From Nonlabens dokdonensis DSW-6 (GTDB lineage Bacteria; Bacteroidota; Bacteroidia; Flavobacteriales; Flavobacteriaceae), in NCBI RefSeq assembly GCF_000332115.1, contig NC_020156.1, forward strand, positions 1,054,001 to 1,118,000: a stretch of 64,000 nt of DNA, read 5' to 3'. This document shows, piece by piece, positions 1 through 9,080 of the stretch. Every line of letters begins with the position of its first letter. Within the stretch, counting starts at the first letter, position 1. The position numbers and the translations under genes are program-made. The notes under the pieces were generated by a model. The model was given only the letters and a program-made list of their open reading frames with translations. It ran no database searches and had not been told where the DNA came from.

Positions 1-629
1 ACCCTACTGAGTTTGGAATCAACGGTGGTTGGGGTGGTATTAGAACTACACCAGAATTTGTTGAATTATTTCCAAACGAAGAAAATTCTGCTGACATGAG
101 AGAGACGTTTTATACGGACGGACAAACTAAAGAGATTCCAGATGTTGGACAATTTACTGATGGATTTGCAATTCAGAAATTTAAAAATATTAACGTTGAT
201 GGAACACCTGGAAGTGATTCGGTTGGAGACTTTGTAGATATTGATTTTCCTGTTTACAGATTGTCTGACGCTTACTTGATGTATGCTGAAGCAGTTGTAA
301 GAGGTGGCTCTGGCGGTGACCTTAATACTGCAGAGAGTTATATCAACCTAATACGAGAAAGAGCTTATGGCGACACGTCAGGAAACATATCTGCTGGACA
401 GATTGACTTACAATTTATTATCGATGAAAGAGCTAGAGAGTTACATTGGGAATCTCATAGACGTCAAGACTTGATACGTTTCAATCAATTTAGCTCAAAC
501 AAAGTTTGGGCATGGAAAGGAAACGTACCTAGTGGTACGGTTACAGCACCGTTTAGAAACCTGTTACCTATCCCTGCACAAGAACTAAATCAAAATCCTA
601 ATCTACAACCACAAAACACTGGTTACTAA
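1..629 (+). CDS. SusD/RagB-family nutrient-binding lipoprotein, C-terminal part
   Basis: This is the C-terminal ~209 residues of a SusD-like surface lipoprotein. The frame is open from base 3 and the start lies upstream of the window. SusD proteins sit on the outer membrane over a SusC TonB-dependent channel and bind glycans. The visible part has the typical family ending: a helical stretch with LMYAEAVVRGG, then AESYINLIRERA, the hallmark FIIDERARELHWESHRRQDL, and a closing LLPIPAQELNQNPNLQPQN. The downstream SusE-like lipoprotein and alpha-amylase indicate a starch or maltodextrin locus. The SusC partner should lie just outside the window. Family assignment is firm; the substrate is inferred from the neighbours. 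Confidence 0.93.
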   Translation, partial: PTEFGINGGWGGIRTTPEFVELFPNEENSADMRETFYTDGQTKEIPDVGQFTDGFAIQKFKNINVDGTPGSDSVGDFVDIDFPVYRLSDAYLMYAEAVVRGGSGGDLNTAESYINLIRERAYGDTSGNISAGQIDLQFIIDERARELHWESHRRQDLIRFNQFSSNKVWAWKGNVPSGTVTAPFRNLLPIPAQELNQNPNLQPQNTGY

Positions 630-647
630 TTTAATACATATCACAAA

Positions 648-1754
648 ATGAAAAAGTTTTCAATATTAATGTTATCCTTCTTAGCCATTGCAAGTGTTAT
701 TTCTTGTGATGACGATACAGAAGAATTGTTCACTACTCAAGTAAAAGAAGGTTTTGCCCTTACTTCAGTACCTAATGCTAGCTACCTTTTATCTTTCGAA
801 ACAAAAGATAATCTAGCAGAAAGGTTAACCTGGAGTCCACTAGAGCTTACAACCCCAGTTGCCGTAACTTATGAAGTACAAGCGTCTGCAAATCCAGCTG
901 ACTTTGAAAATGCTGCTGTTGTCACCTCTACAAGTGAGCTCTCTACAGCCTTAACTGTAGAAGATTTAAACAATCTTGCTGGCTCATTAGGTCTAACTCC
1001 TTTTCAAGCAGGTTCTATAGCTATGCGAGTAAAGGCAAGTCTGGCAGACCCAGCTGTTGAAAGTGAGTTTACAGAAGTAATTGTACTTAACGTTACTCCT
1101 TACACAACTGAAAGCCCAAGATTATGGGTTCCTGGAAACTATGCTGCCGCAAGCGGTTATGGTGCTGACTGGGCTCCTGGAGATGCTGCTACTCCTTATC
1201 TAGAAGCAGTAGAATTTGGTAGTACTGAATATGAGGGGTTTGTAAATATGGATGTTGCATCTCCTATGTTTAAAATTACTTTAGAACAAGATTGGGATGA
1301 AGCATTCGGAGATTCTGGTACACCAGGAGAGTTAAGTTTATCAGGTGGAGACCTTTCCGTACCTGGAGCTGGTTTCTATTACATCACTGTAAATACGGAT
1401 CCTGATGGAGATGGTGACTTTAGTGATGCAACTTGGACTGCTACACCTACAAGCTGGGCAATGATCGGTACTGCTACACCTAATGACTGGAATGACCCAG
1501 ATACAGACATGACTTATAACGCAACTACTCAAAAATGGGAAGTTACTTTAATGTTATCTCAAGACCAATTCAAATTCAGAGCAAATGATGATTGGGGAAC
1601 ACCTACAAACAACTTTGGACAGAGTTCAGATAATCCAGATTTATTAGGATTTAATGGTGGTGACCTTACTTTTGATCAAGCGCCAGGAATGTATAAAGTA
1701 GAACTAGATTTGAGTACGCCAAGAGCTTACTCTTTCACTGCTACTTCAATTTAG
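648..1754 (+). CDS. SusE-like starch-binding outer-membrane lipoprotein
   Basis: A 368-residue predicted lipoprotein. The N-terminus has a hydrophobic signal ending in a lipobox (ASVISC, Cys about residue 20) followed by an Asp-rich stretch, as expected for a surface-exposed Bacteroidota lipoprotein. Residues ~25-150 resemble the SusE N-terminal domain (YLLSFETKDN, LTWSP, VTYEVQ). Residues ~260-368 resemble the SusE/SusF starch-binding modules, with the pattern WAMIGTATPNDWNDPDTDM and later FKFRANDDWG. It starts 18 bp after the SusD stop, so it is in the same operon. A role in binding starch at the cell surface follows from family and context. The exact family name is inferred from motif memory. 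Confidence 0.85.
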   Translation: MKKFSILMLSFLAIASVISCDDDTEELFTTQVKEGFALTSVPNASYLLSFETKDNLAERLTWSPLELTTPVAVTYEVQASANPADFENAAVVTSTSELSTALTVEDLNNLAGSLGLTPFQAGSIAMRVKASLADPAVESEFTEVIVLNVTPYTTESPRLWVPGNYAAASGYGADWAPGDAATPYLEAVEFGSTEYEGFVNMDVASPMFKITLEQDWDEAFGDSGTPGELSLSGGDLSVPGAGFYYITVNTDPDGDGDFSDATWTATPTSWAMIGTATPNDWNDPDTDMTYNATTQKWEVTLMLSQDQFKFRANDDWGTPTNNFGQSSDNPDLLGFNGGDLTFDQAPGMYKVELDLSTPRAYSFTATSI

Positions 1755-1772
1755 AGATTAATTCAATTCAAG

Positions 1773-1799
1773 AAAAAGGCTGGCAACGGCCTTTTTTTT
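1773..1799 (+). terminator. Rho-independent terminator after the susDE genes
   Basis: An 8-bp stem (1773-1780 with 1789-1796) closes an 8-base loop and runs into a T tract. It lies between the SusE-like gene and the amylase start, so it may only attenuate transcription into the amylase gene. Confidence 0.75.
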
Positions 1800-1815
1800 G
1801 CTTAAAACTGAAATT

Positions 1816-4545
1816 ATGAAAAAGATTACTTTATGTATTGTAGTATTGTTATGTTTCGCTTTCGCGAAAGCGCAAGTAACATTACAGCCCTCCACAGCAA
1901 CTCAAACAGATCAAGTTACCATATTATTTGACGCTACTGGAACAGCTTTAGAAAATGAAACTGGTACTTTCTACGCTTATACTGGTGTCACGATAAATGG
2001 TCAGAGATGGCAAAATATTATTGTACCTACTTTTAATGATAATAATGGAGCACCACAGTTTGTAAACGCTGGTGGAAATAATTATCAACTTACTTTACCA
2101 ACCTCTATTGAGCAATTCTATAGTGTTGCACCAGGTGACGTTGTTTCTGAGATATGCTTAGTTATAAGAAACTCTAGTGCCACGGTACAAACTAATCCAG
2201 ATATATTCTTAGATGTTTTTCCTCCTGGATTGAACACAGCAATAACATCTCCTCAAAATGGCGACATTTTTACTGTCAATCAAACCATAACAGTTGCTGG
2301 AGACTCATCACAAAATACCTCATTAGATCTAAGTGCAAATGGAACCAGCATAGCTACTGCAACCGCAATGAGCATTAATGCACAGTATACATTTCCTGCT
2401 TCTGGAGCTTACACATTTACCATATTTGCAGATAATGGGGCTGATACCTCAACTAATTCTGTAAACGTATTTGTACCTAGTGCTACTCAAAACGCACCTC
2501 GCCCAGCCGGATTGAAAAATGGAGTAAATGAAAATGCAGATGGAAGTGTTACTTTTCTACTTGCTGCTCCTTTGAAAAACGATGTAATGCTTATAGGTGA
2601 TTTTTCTAACTGGAATCTAGATCCTAATTACCAAATGAACAAAGATGGTGATTACTTCTGGGTAACAGTTCCTGCATCAGAATTTACTGCTGATCAGATT
2701 TTTCAATACCAATATCTTGTAGATTTTGACATCAAAGTAGCAGATCCATATTCAGAATTAATTTTAGACCCAGGTAGCGACCAGTTTATTAAACCAGGTA
2801 ATTACCCTAATCTTCCAGTATATCCTGACGGGCAAACTACGGGAGATGTTTCTTTACATAGATATCAAGCTACTCCTTATAACTGGACTACAAATAACTT
2901 TCAAAGACCTGATCAAGAAAATCTTGTGATCTATGAAATACTAGCACGTGACTTTTCAGAAGAAGATAGTTTCCAGCAAATTATTGACCGTATAGACTAC
3001 TTAGAAACACTTGGTATTAATGCTTTACAGTTCATGCCGATAAATGAATTTGAAGGAACCGATAGCTGGGGTTACAATCCTAAGTTTCACGGAGCAATAG
3101 ATAAAGCATACGGTCCACCAGAAAAGTTTAAAGAATTAGTAGACTTATGCCACTCTAAAGGTATTGCCGTAATCATTGACGTTGTGTACAACCACGCCTT
3201 TAGTCAAAGTCCTTTATGTCAAATGTGGTGGGATCAAGCAAACTTTAGACCTGCACCAAACAATCCTTATCTAAACCCAACTCCTACTCATGATTTTAAT
3301 GTAGGATATGATTTCAATCATGAAAGCCAGTGGACCAAGGATTATGTGAAACAAACCTTAGAATACTGGGTAGATGAATATCGAGTAGACGGTTTTAGAT
3401 TTGACTTATCAAAAGGATTTACTCAAAACGTAACTATAGGAAATATAGGGGCGTGGAATGCTTATGATCAGTCTCGTGTAAATATTCTTAACGATTATAA
3501 AAACACTCTTTGGAATGCAACAAGCAACGATATTTACATGATTCTTGAGCATTTAGGAGATCAACCTGAAGAAGCAGCTCTTGCCAATGACGGTTTTATG
3601 TTATGGGGTAAGGTTACTGATGAATTCAACCAGAATTCTATGGGGTTCAACAGCAACACTAACGTTTTCAGATCTTATTTCACTTCTAGAGGATTTAATG
3701 ATCAACATCTTGTTTCTTATGCAGAAAGTCATGACGAGCAACGATTAATGTATAAAAACCTCCTTTTTGGTAACAGTTCAAACGCTACACATAATGTTAG
3801 AGATCTTGCAGTAGCTCTTGATAGACAAGAAGCAATCGCAGCAATTTTATATAGTATTCCAGGACCTAAAATGCTTTGGCAATTTGGTGAATTAGGTTAT
3901 GAAATAGACATCGACCAAAATGGTCGTACAGGTCGTAAACCTATTCCGTGGACATTAGGTTATGACACTGATGCAGACCGTATGGATCTTTATAACGTAA
4001 CAGCTACAATGATCAATTTTAAAACATTGTATCCAGATACCTTTAATAACACTAACAACAACCTTGATGTTAGTGGTCTAGTGAAGAGAATCAACCTAGA
4101 TGGACCTCAATTTGATGCTGTAATCGTAGCAAACTTTAATGTTACTGCACAAAATGTAAATCCTAATTTCTCACAAACAGGAACTTGGTACGACTATTTT
4201 AGTAATAATAACGTGATTAACGTTACTAATACTACCGCACCTATAAACCTACAGCCTGGAGAGTATAAAGTGTTCACGACACAACAGCTCAACAATCCTT
4301 TAAGCAATGAAGATATAAGTTTACAGAATCAAGCCGTAAGGTTGTTTCCTAATCCTGCAACTGAATCGTTTAGGGTAACTCAAGAAGTAGAAAAAATTCA
4401 AATTTATAATGTTTCTGGCCAGCTAGTAAAAAGTTTTCATCAAGCTCAAAACAACTATGAAATAACTGATCTTAAACAAGGAATTTATTTCGTACAGCTT
4501 TGGACTGGAAGTAAAGTACAAATTGAAAAATTAATTAAAAGTTAG
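1816..4545 (+). CDS. Secreted GH13 alpha-amylase with T9SS sorting domain
   Basis: A 909-residue secreted glycoside hydrolase family 13 enzyme that cleaves alpha-1,4-glucans. I chose the ATG at 1816 because it gives a clean signal peptide (MKKITLCIVVLLCFAFAKAQ); an upstream TTG lies in the terminator. Order: signal peptide, N-terminal beta domains, a CBM48/E-set-like domain at ~240-330 (VMLIGDFSNWN), then the catalytic barrel from ~365. GH13 motifs are visible: IDVVYNH (Asp455), GFRFDLSK (nucleophile Asp530), ILEH (acid Glu578) and SHDE (Asp640). The last ~70 residues are a type IX sorting domain (LFPNPATESF, YNVSGQLVKSF). The dispersed palindrome lies inside the signal-peptide codons (FAFAKA). 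It is the enzyme of the Sus-like locus. Confidence 0.95.
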   Translation: MKKITLCIVVLLCFAFAKAQVTLQPSTATQTDQVTILFDATGTALENETGTFYAYTGVTINGQRWQNIIVPTFNDNNGAPQFVNAGGNNYQLTLPTSIEQFYSVAPGDVVSEICLVIRNSSATVQTNPDIFLDVFPPGLNTAITSPQNGDIFTVNQTITVAGDSSQNTSLDLSANGTSIATATAMSINAQYTFPASGAYTFTIFADNGADTSTNSVNVFVPSATQNAPRPAGLKNGVNENADGSVTFLLAAPLKNDVMLIGDFSNWNLDPNYQMNKDGDYFWVTVPASEFTADQIFQYQYLVDFDIKVADPYSELILDPGSDQFIKPGNYPNLPVYPDGQTTGDVSLHRYQATPYNWTTNNFQRPDQENLVIYEILARDFSEEDSFQQIIDRIDYLETLGINALQFMPINEFEGTDSWGYNPKFHGAIDKAYGPPEKFKELVDLCHSKGIAVIIDVVYNHAFSQSPLCQMWWDQANFRPAPNNPYLNPTPTHDFNVGYDFNHESQWTKDYVKQTLEYWVDEYRVDGFRFDLSKGFTQNVTIGNIGAWNAYDQSRVNILNDYKNTLWNATSNDIYMILEHLGDQPEEAALANDGFMLWGKVTDEFNQNSMGFNSNTNVFRSYFTSRGFNDQHLVSYAESHDEQRLMYKNLLFGNSSNATHNVRDLAVALDRQEAIAAILYSIPGPKMLWQFGELGYEIDIDQNGRTGRKPIPWTLGYDTDADRMDLYNVTATMINFKTLYPDTFNNTNNNLDVSGLVKRINLDGPQFDAVIVANFNVTAQNVNPNFSQTGTWYDYFSNNNVINVTNTTAPINLQPGEYKVFTTQQLNNPLSNEDISLQNQAVRLFPNPATESFRVTQEVEKIQIYNVSGQLVKSFHQAQNNYEITDLKQGIYFVQLWTGSKVQIEKLIKS
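1857..1872. repeat. Dispersed palindrome CGCTTTCGCGAAAGCG, copy 1 (coding)
   Basis: A complete 16-bp copy inside the amylase signal-peptide codons, read as F-A-F-A-K-A and placed directly before the likely cleavage site. Confidence 0.95.
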
Positions 4546-4719
4546 ATATCTATAATTTAGGTATTTGATCTAACAAAATTAAAAAGCACTGTACAATTTA
4601 TATCGTTGAACCTTGATAGAGCTATAATTGTAACATCAAAGAAGAACGTCGATGAACCCTAATGATTTGATAGTTTCTTTGTAGTAACCATTACTCTTTT
4701 CATAATTCAAACGGTTACT
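4546..4719 (+). other. Non-coding stretch with possible structured RNA
   Basis: There is no reading frame of note between the amylase stop and the terminator hairpin at 4720. A 7-bp inverted repeat (AGTAACC at 4683-4689, GGTTACT at 4713-4719) lies immediately before the terminator stem, so a long 3' UTR or a small RNA ending in two hairpins is possible. No known RNA family is recognised. Confidence 0.3.
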
Positions 4720-4746
4720 AAAAGCCTATCTTCGGATAGGCTTTTT
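4720..4746 (+). terminator. Strong terminator with UUCG tetraloop
   Basis: An 11-bp stem (4720-4730 with 4735-4745) closed by a C(UUCG)G tetraloop and followed by T-rich sequence. It ends the transcript from the amylase gene or from the non-coding stretch before it. Confidence 0.85.
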
Positions 4747-4801
4747 CTTTACCTATTATTCAAAGTATAGCTTTACCTTTAATTCAGTAAAAAACTTCCT
4801 A

Positions 4802-5032
4802 ATGAATATCTATTTAAAAACCTTATTAGTTCTAGCGATATTATCCATCGCCTTTACAAGCTGTAGAGAAGAAAAAACAGCCGAAGAAACTGCTAGTGAA
4901 ATGATTGAAAACGGTGACCAAGTAAAAGTCAAAGAAGACAAAGTGAAAATTGAAAATGAAGATGGATCAGAAACTAAAATCAAATATGACGAATTTGGTT
5001 CTGTAGAAAAAATAAAAACAGACGATAACTAA
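4802..5032 (+). CDS. Small acidic predicted lipoprotein
   Basis: A 76-residue protein that I do not recognise. Residues 1-20 form a signal peptide with lipobox AFTSC. The rest is highly charged and repetitive in Lys and Glu/Asp (VKVKEDKVKIENEDGSETKI) and has no further hydrophobic segment, so it should be a small membrane-anchored periplasmic or surface lipoprotein. It has strong terminators on both sides and is probably a single-gene unit. A gene this short is supported by the signal peptide, the lipobox and the isolated placement. Confidence 0.75.
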   Translation: MNIYLKTLLVLAILSIAFTSCREEKTAEETASEMIENGDQVKVKEDKVKIENEDGSETKIKYDEFGSVEKIKTDDN

Positions 5033-5053
5033 CCCTTCACTGTACCTTAAATA

Positions 5054-5086
5054 GGCTCGACTAAATCATTTAGTTCGAGCTTTTTT
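5054..5086. terminator. Bidirectional terminator between convergent genes
   Basis: A stem pairing GCTCGA-CTAAA with TTTAGTTCGAGC (one bulged base) followed by T6. It lies between the convergent small lipoprotein and the DUF58 gene and overlaps the latter's stop codon. Confidence 0.8.
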
Positions 5087-6014
5087 ATTTGAAAAGTTGA
5101 CGTTCCAGTAGAAATGTGGTCATCACGACATCAAAACTCTGTTGAATATCAACTGGCATGTATTTGATTCTGTTTTGACCGCAACGTACTCGTAGTTTTT
5201 CAAAGTATTCCTTCACCGCTTGCTGGTAATCTTTACGTACATTATCTGCGTAAAGATTGATGAATTCACCAGTCTCTACATCTGTATATCGAGTAGGTTT
5301 ATTAGAGAAATTAAAATTGACTTCAGTGGCACTGTCGTACGTATGAAATAGCACTACATCATGCTTGTTGTATTTTAGATGTCTTAAGGCTTCAAAAAGT
5401 TCGTCTTCATGTCTATCGCTTTGAAACATGTCTGTAAATAATATTATAAGGGAACGCCTTTTAATATTTTCGGCAATTTCATGCAAGTATTTGTACGTAT
5501 CTGTAGTCTGACCAACTGGCTGTTCACTAGATATTTTATTCAATTGGTCTAGAAGCATGTTATGATGGCGTTCACTACCCTTTTCAGGAGCATAATAGTC
5601 GTAATTGTTAGAGTAAACACTTAAACCTACCGCATCTCGTTGCTTCTTTAACAAGTTCATAACACTTGCTGCTGCTAGAGCTGTAAAACCTATCTTATTA
5701 AGCGAACCTATTTCTTGCTTTTTAGTTATAGGGTAATGCATAGACGGACTGTTATCTATGATTAAATGACATCGCAGGTTGGTCTCTTCATCATAACGCT
5801 TTGTGTACAACTTATCTGTTTTGGCGTACAATTTCCAATCAATGTGTCGTGTACTTTCTCCAGCATTATAATTTTTATGCTCAGCAAACTCTGCACTAAA
5901 ACCATGAAAAGGAGATTTATGCATCCCGCTTATATATCCTTCTACAACTTGACTTGCAAGAAGCTGTAAGTTTTTAAATCCAGAAGTTTTATTGAGTTCT
6001 TTTTGTACATCCAT
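5085..6014 (-). CDS. DUF58 domain protein (MoxR-associated vWA-like)
   Basis: A 309-residue cytoplasmic protein of the DUF58 family. The family signature is seen near residues 50-75: NAGESTRHIDWKLYAKTDKL followed by YTKRYDEETN. A von Willebrand A-like stretch follows, with LIIDNSPSMHYP (MIDAS-like DxSxS) and LIILFTDMFQ. DUF58 proteins are usually encoded beside a MoxR AAA ATPase and batABD-type genes and are thought to assist complex assembly or stress tolerance. Here no MoxR gene is adjacent: the upstream gene is an oxidoreductase separated by a perfect palindrome. The length is normal for the flavobacterial form. Function is inferred from the family only. Confidence 0.88.
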   Translation of the reverse strand: MDVQKELNKTSGFKNLQLLASQVVEGYISGMHKSPFHGFSAEFAEHKNYNAGESTRHIDWKLYAKTDKLYTKRYDEETNLRCHLIIDNSPSMHYPITKKQEIGSLNKIGFTALAAASVMNLLKKQRDAVGLSVYSNNYDYYAPEKGSERHHNMLLDQLNKISSEQPVGQTTDTYKYLHEIAENIKRRSLIILFTDMFQSDRHEDELFEALRHLKYNKHDVVLFHTYDSATEVNFNFSNKPTRYTDVETGEFINLYADNVRKDYQQAVKEYFEKLRVRCGQNRIKYMPVDIQQSFDVVMTTFLLERQLFK

Positions 6015-6090
6015 GAGGTGAAGATAATAAAATTATAGCACGATATTTTGAGCAGTTACTCCTGCTTATTTGTTCTATTTTAAAATATAA

Positions 6091-6118
6091 ATGTTCCGCT
6101 TTCGCGAAAGCGGAACAT
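6091..6118. repeat. 28-bp perfect palindrome built on the dispersed repeat
   Basis: The 16-bp core CGCTTTCGCGAAAGCG (6097-6112) is extended by six further complementary bases on each side (ATGTTC and GAACAT). It lies between two minus-strand genes and could form a long hairpin in their transcript. Confidence 0.95.
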
Positions 6119-6144
6119 CAATCTAGACCATTAAAAAAATTAAT

Positions 6145-7143
6145 TTAATCTACCTTAACTACCATTTTACCAATGTTTTTCCCATCAAATAGGTCGATAA
6201 AAGCATTTGGAATTTGATCAAAACCCTCTACAATTGTTTCTTCATGTTTTAATTCTCCAGAAGCTAACCACTTTGATAATTGCTGAATCCCTTCGTTGAA
6301 TTGATCCTCATAATTTCTAACTATAAAGCCTTGCATTTTCACACTTTTTTTAACGAGCGTAGTTTCTAATCGTGGTCCTTTAGGTTGTTCTGTCTCATTA
6401 TATAATGAAATCGCGCCACAATTAATAACTCTACCATGACGGTTGATGTTATTCATAGCTGCATCTAGTGTGTAGCTTCCTACGTTATCAAAATACACAT
6501 CAATCCCGTCTGGAGCAAGCTCTTTAATAGCTGCGGTCATATCATCGGTTTTACCATAATTGATTCCTTCATCAAAATTAAATTTCTCTTGGATCAATTT
6601 TATTTTTTCATCGCTACCTGCAATTCCTACTACTTTTAAACCTTTGATTTTACCAATTTGTCCAGCAATAGACCCTACTGCACCAGCAGCTCCTGATACT
6701 AAAAGAGTTTCTCCTTTTTCTGGCACACCTATATCAGTCATACCAAAATAAGCGGTAAGTCCAGTCATTCCTAAGACACCTAAATAAGCACTCAAACTCA
6801 CTTGGTCTCCGTTTACCTTTCTAAGATTTTTTGCATTTGAAGTTTGAAACATTTTCCATTCTAACATTCCTGTAAGAAAATCTCCTTTTTGAAATTTTTC
6901 ATGTTTACTTTCCACAACTTCTGCTACCACTGCAGAGGCTAGAGGTTGATCTAACTCAAATGGTTCTATATAGGATTTCTCATCTCTCATACGTCCTCTT
7001 AAATAAGGATCTACAGAGACAAACTTAGTCTTTAATAACACTTCACCATCTTGAGGTTCTGGCTTTTCAATTTCTTTAAATTCAAAATTTTCTAAAGTAG
7101 GAGTTCCTTCTGGACGGCTTTTTAATACGATTGATTTATTCAT
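6145..7143 (-). CDS. NADP-dependent, zinc-independent MDR oxidoreductase
   Basis: A 332-residue medium-chain dehydrogenase/reductase of the leukotriene B4 dehydrogenase / curcumin reductase (CurA-like) group, which reduces activated double bonds with NADPH. The start is the ATG at 7143 (MNKSIVLKSRPEG); an in-frame TTG 12 bases upstream is less likely. Family features are FVSVDPYLRGRMRDEKSY near residues 45-60, the nucleotide-binding stretch LLVSGAAGAVGSIAGQIGKI near 145-165, and YFDNVGSYTLDAAM. It lacks the zinc-ligand pattern of alcohol dehydrogenases. It appears to be a single gene. The physiological substrate cannot be deduced. Confidence 0.9.
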   Translation of the reverse strand: MNKSIVLKSRPEGTPTLENFEFKEIEKPEPQDGEVLLKTKFVSVDPYLRGRMRDEKSYIEPFELDQPLASAVVAEVVESKHEKFQKGDFLTGMLEWKMFQTSNAKNLRKVNGDQVSLSAYLGVLGMTGLTAYFGMTDIGVPEKGETLLVSGAAGAVGSIAGQIGKIKGLKVVGIAGSDEKIKLIQEKFNFDEGINYGKTDDMTAAIKELAPDGIDVYFDNVGSYTLDAAMNNINRHGRVINCGAISLYNETEQPKGPRLETTLVKKSVKMQGFIVRNYEDQFNEGIQQLSKWLASGELKHEETIVEGFDQIPNAFIDLFDGKNIGKMVVKVD

Positions 7144-7317
7144 TTTTGTTTTCAATGTACATTTTTACTACATATAGCATTGCTAGTACTTTCTTAAAAA
7201 ATACCTGCTTCAGGTTAAAGTTTTAAAAAGTTAAGGAATCAAACAAGGTTTCAGTAAATCTTTTATCGCTTCATATCAAACCTTTAGGTTTTCAAGGAAC
7301 GCGATTACAAGAAACAA

Positions 7318-7351
7318 AAAAGCCTACTTCTTAGTTAAGAAATAGGCTTTT
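7318..7351. terminator. Terminator downstream of trxA
   Basis: Nearly perfect inverted repeat (7318-7333 with 7336-7351, one mismatch) with A and T tracts on both ends. It ends trxA transcription on the minus strand and could also act on the plus strand. Confidence 0.8.
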
Positions 7352-7371
7352 ATAATAAGTATATATTGATA

Positions 7372-7689
7372 CTACATTAAAGCATCTAAAGCTTCAGTGT
7401 AAGCGTTTTTAGGAGCTACTCCTACCTGACGACCTACTACTTCTCCATTTTGAAAAACTAATACTGTTGGAATGTTACGTACTCCGTATTTTGCAGCAAA
7501 CTCTTGATTTGCATCTACATCCATCTTTCCTACTACTGCTCTGTCAGCATACTCCGTAGAAACTTCATCGATGATAGGCCCTACCATACGACAAGGTCCA
7601 CACCATGCTGCCCAAAAGTCTACCAATACTGGCTTATCACTTTTTAATACTGTTTCTTCAAAATTTGCATCTGTTATTTCTAGTGCCAT
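7372..7689 (-). CDS. trxA: Thioredoxin
   Basis: A 105-residue classical thioredoxin. The active site WCGPC lies at residues 29-33 after VLVDFWAA. The cis-proline loop (NIPTVLVFQNG) and the glycine-rich end (VVGRQVGVAP) are present, and the length is standard. It has no signal peptide, so it acts in the cytoplasm as a dithiol reductant, for example for the ribonucleotide reductase encoded elsewhere in the window. It has its own promoter-like sequence (7714-7745) and terminator, so it is probably transcribed alone. Identification is secure. Confidence 0.97.
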   Translation of the reverse strand: MALEITDANFEETVLKSDKPVLVDFWAAWCGPCRMVGPIIDEVSTEYADRAVVGKMDVDANQEFAAKYGVRNIPTVLVFQNGEVVGRQVGVAPKNAYTEALDALM

Positions 7690-7713
7690 GATATTTTTAT
7701 TTTAATTAATAAA

Positions 7714-7745
7714 CAAAGTTAAACAAAACCAATACCACAAAACAA
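7714..7745 (-). promoter_or_regulatory. Predicted Bacteroidota-type promoter of trxA
   Basis: On the minus strand a TAACTTTG box (7714-7721) fits the TAnnTTTG -7 consensus. A TTG (7743-7745) lies 21 bases further upstream. The start codon follows about 25 bases after the box. Confidence 0.6.
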
Positions 7746-7795
7746 CTCCAAGTATTGTAGTTGCTTATATTGATATATCGGTTTTAAATATGCAA

Positions 7796-8632
7796 TTAGT
7801 CTATTTGTTCTATCTCTTGTACTAATCCCACAAACATCTCAACGCTTATTTGCTCGGGACGTAAATTAAAAATCTCTTTTTCCCTCATCTGGTCCGGTAG
7901 ATTCATCGTTTTCAACGAGTTTCTAAGTGTTTTACGTCTTTGTTGAAAAGCTAGTTTTACCACTTGGCGCAATTTTGAATACGAACATGGTAACGCATCA
8001 TAATCTGCTTTGCGAGTTAAAAGCAAGACACCACTATCCACCTTAGGCGGCGGATTAAATACATCAGGTCCGACTGTAAATAAATAGTCGGCATGGTAAT
8101 AAGCTTGTGCTAGAACAGATAATATTCCATAAGTTTTTGAACCGTGTGGCGCACAAATACGTTTTGCTACTTCCTTTTGAAACATACCACCAAATTCTGG
8201 TATTTGATCTCTATTTTCAATGGTCTTAAAAACGATTTGTGTGCTTATGTTATAAGGAAAGTTACCTATTATCGCAAAAGAGCCATCACCATAAATCTCT
8301 TTCAAATCTTTTTTTAAGAAATCTGCTTCTATGACTTGAAAAGTGTTCTCGTTTACAATTTTAGCATGTTCTATTGGGAAACTGTGCTTTAAGTAAATCA
8401 CAGACTCGCTGTCTAATTCTAAAGCCGTTACCTTAATATCTTTCCTAATGACATGTTTAGTAAGAACTCCAGTTCCGGGACCTATCTCAAGTACTTGATC
8501 ATAGCCTTTATAACTTAAACAGTCTGCAATACGTATGGCGACAGTATCATCTTTTAAGAAATGTTGCCCTAGATGTTTCTTTGCAGTAACACCTTTGTCT
8601 TGTGATTTATATTTTGGTTTGTATTTAGCCAA
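7796..8632 (-). CDS. rsmA: 16S rRNA (adenine1518/1519-N6) dimethyltransferase
   Basis: A 278-residue KsgA/RsmA methyltransferase that dimethylates two adjacent adenines near the 3' end of 16S rRNA during 30S assembly, using SAM. After a Lys-rich N-terminus come [12 protein letters not shown] motif I ([15 protein letters not shown], ~residues 45-60) and catalytic motif [10 protein letters not shown] (~125). The C-terminal rRNA-binding part has [13 protein letters not shown]. Length and motifs are normal. It follows the DUF4286 gene on the same strand with a gap of ~100 bases. Confidence 0.97.
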   Translation of the reverse strand: MAKYKPKYKSQDKGVTAKKHLGQHFLKDDTVAIRIADCLSYKGYDQVLEIGPGTGVLTKHVIRKDIKVTALELDSESVIYLKHSFPIEHAKIVNENTFQVIEADFLKKDLKEIYGDGSFAIIGNFPYNISTQIVFKTIENRDQIPEFGGMFQKEVAKRICAPHGSKTYGILSVLAQAYYHADYLFTVGPDVFNPPPKVDSGVLLLTRKADYDALPCSYSKLRQVVKLAFQQRRKTLRNSLKTMNLPDQMREKEIFNLRPEQISVEMFVGLVQEIEQID

Positions 8633-8736
8633 TGGGTTTTAGTTATCTGTTCGTAGTGACATTTGATGCGTAACTACTTTTCTGTAAAAGTTATCGCTTA
8701 ATTTAAAATCTCAATTCTTTGTTACCAAGACGGCGA

Positions 8737-9060
8737 TTAATTACGTCTTACATTATACTCGTCAATGAGTTCTAATTCTGTTCTAAAAGACAGCACTCGC
8801 TCACCAAATTTTTCTACACTTTCTTTTCTTAGCACTGGAGCGTGATTTTCATAGTATTTAAGTAGCGCCTCTTTACTGTTTGCTTTGTACTGAATAGAAA
8901 ATGTGCTGTGCCCATCTTCATCCTCGACAAGAACTCTAGTAAATCTAGCGTCCATAAAAAGACCTGTTCCTAATACTTTTGCTATATGCTCTCTGATCCA
9001 TGGAATCCACTCTGGTTCTACAGATGCATGCATATTACAAGTTACGTTATATATAATCAT
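8737..9060 (-). CDS. DUF4286 family protein
   Basis: A 107-residue soluble protein starting MIIYNVTCNMHASVEPEW and ending in a charged tail, matching the small DUF4286 family of Bacteroidota. The pattern (short beta strand, helix, then FSIQYKANSKEALLKYYENH) suggests a ferredoxin-like alpha/beta fold. No function is established for the family that I know of. It lies 20 bases after the TPR gene and before rsmA, all minus strand, so it is probably co-transcribed with them. Confidence 0.85.
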   Translation of the reverse strand: MIIYNVTCNMHASVEPEWIPWIREHIAKVLGTGLFMDARFTRVLVEDEDGHSTFSIQYKANSKEALLKYYENHAPVLRKESVEKFGERVLSFRTELELIDEYNVRRN

Positions 9061-9080
9061 TGATTTCTTTTAATGAGGCT

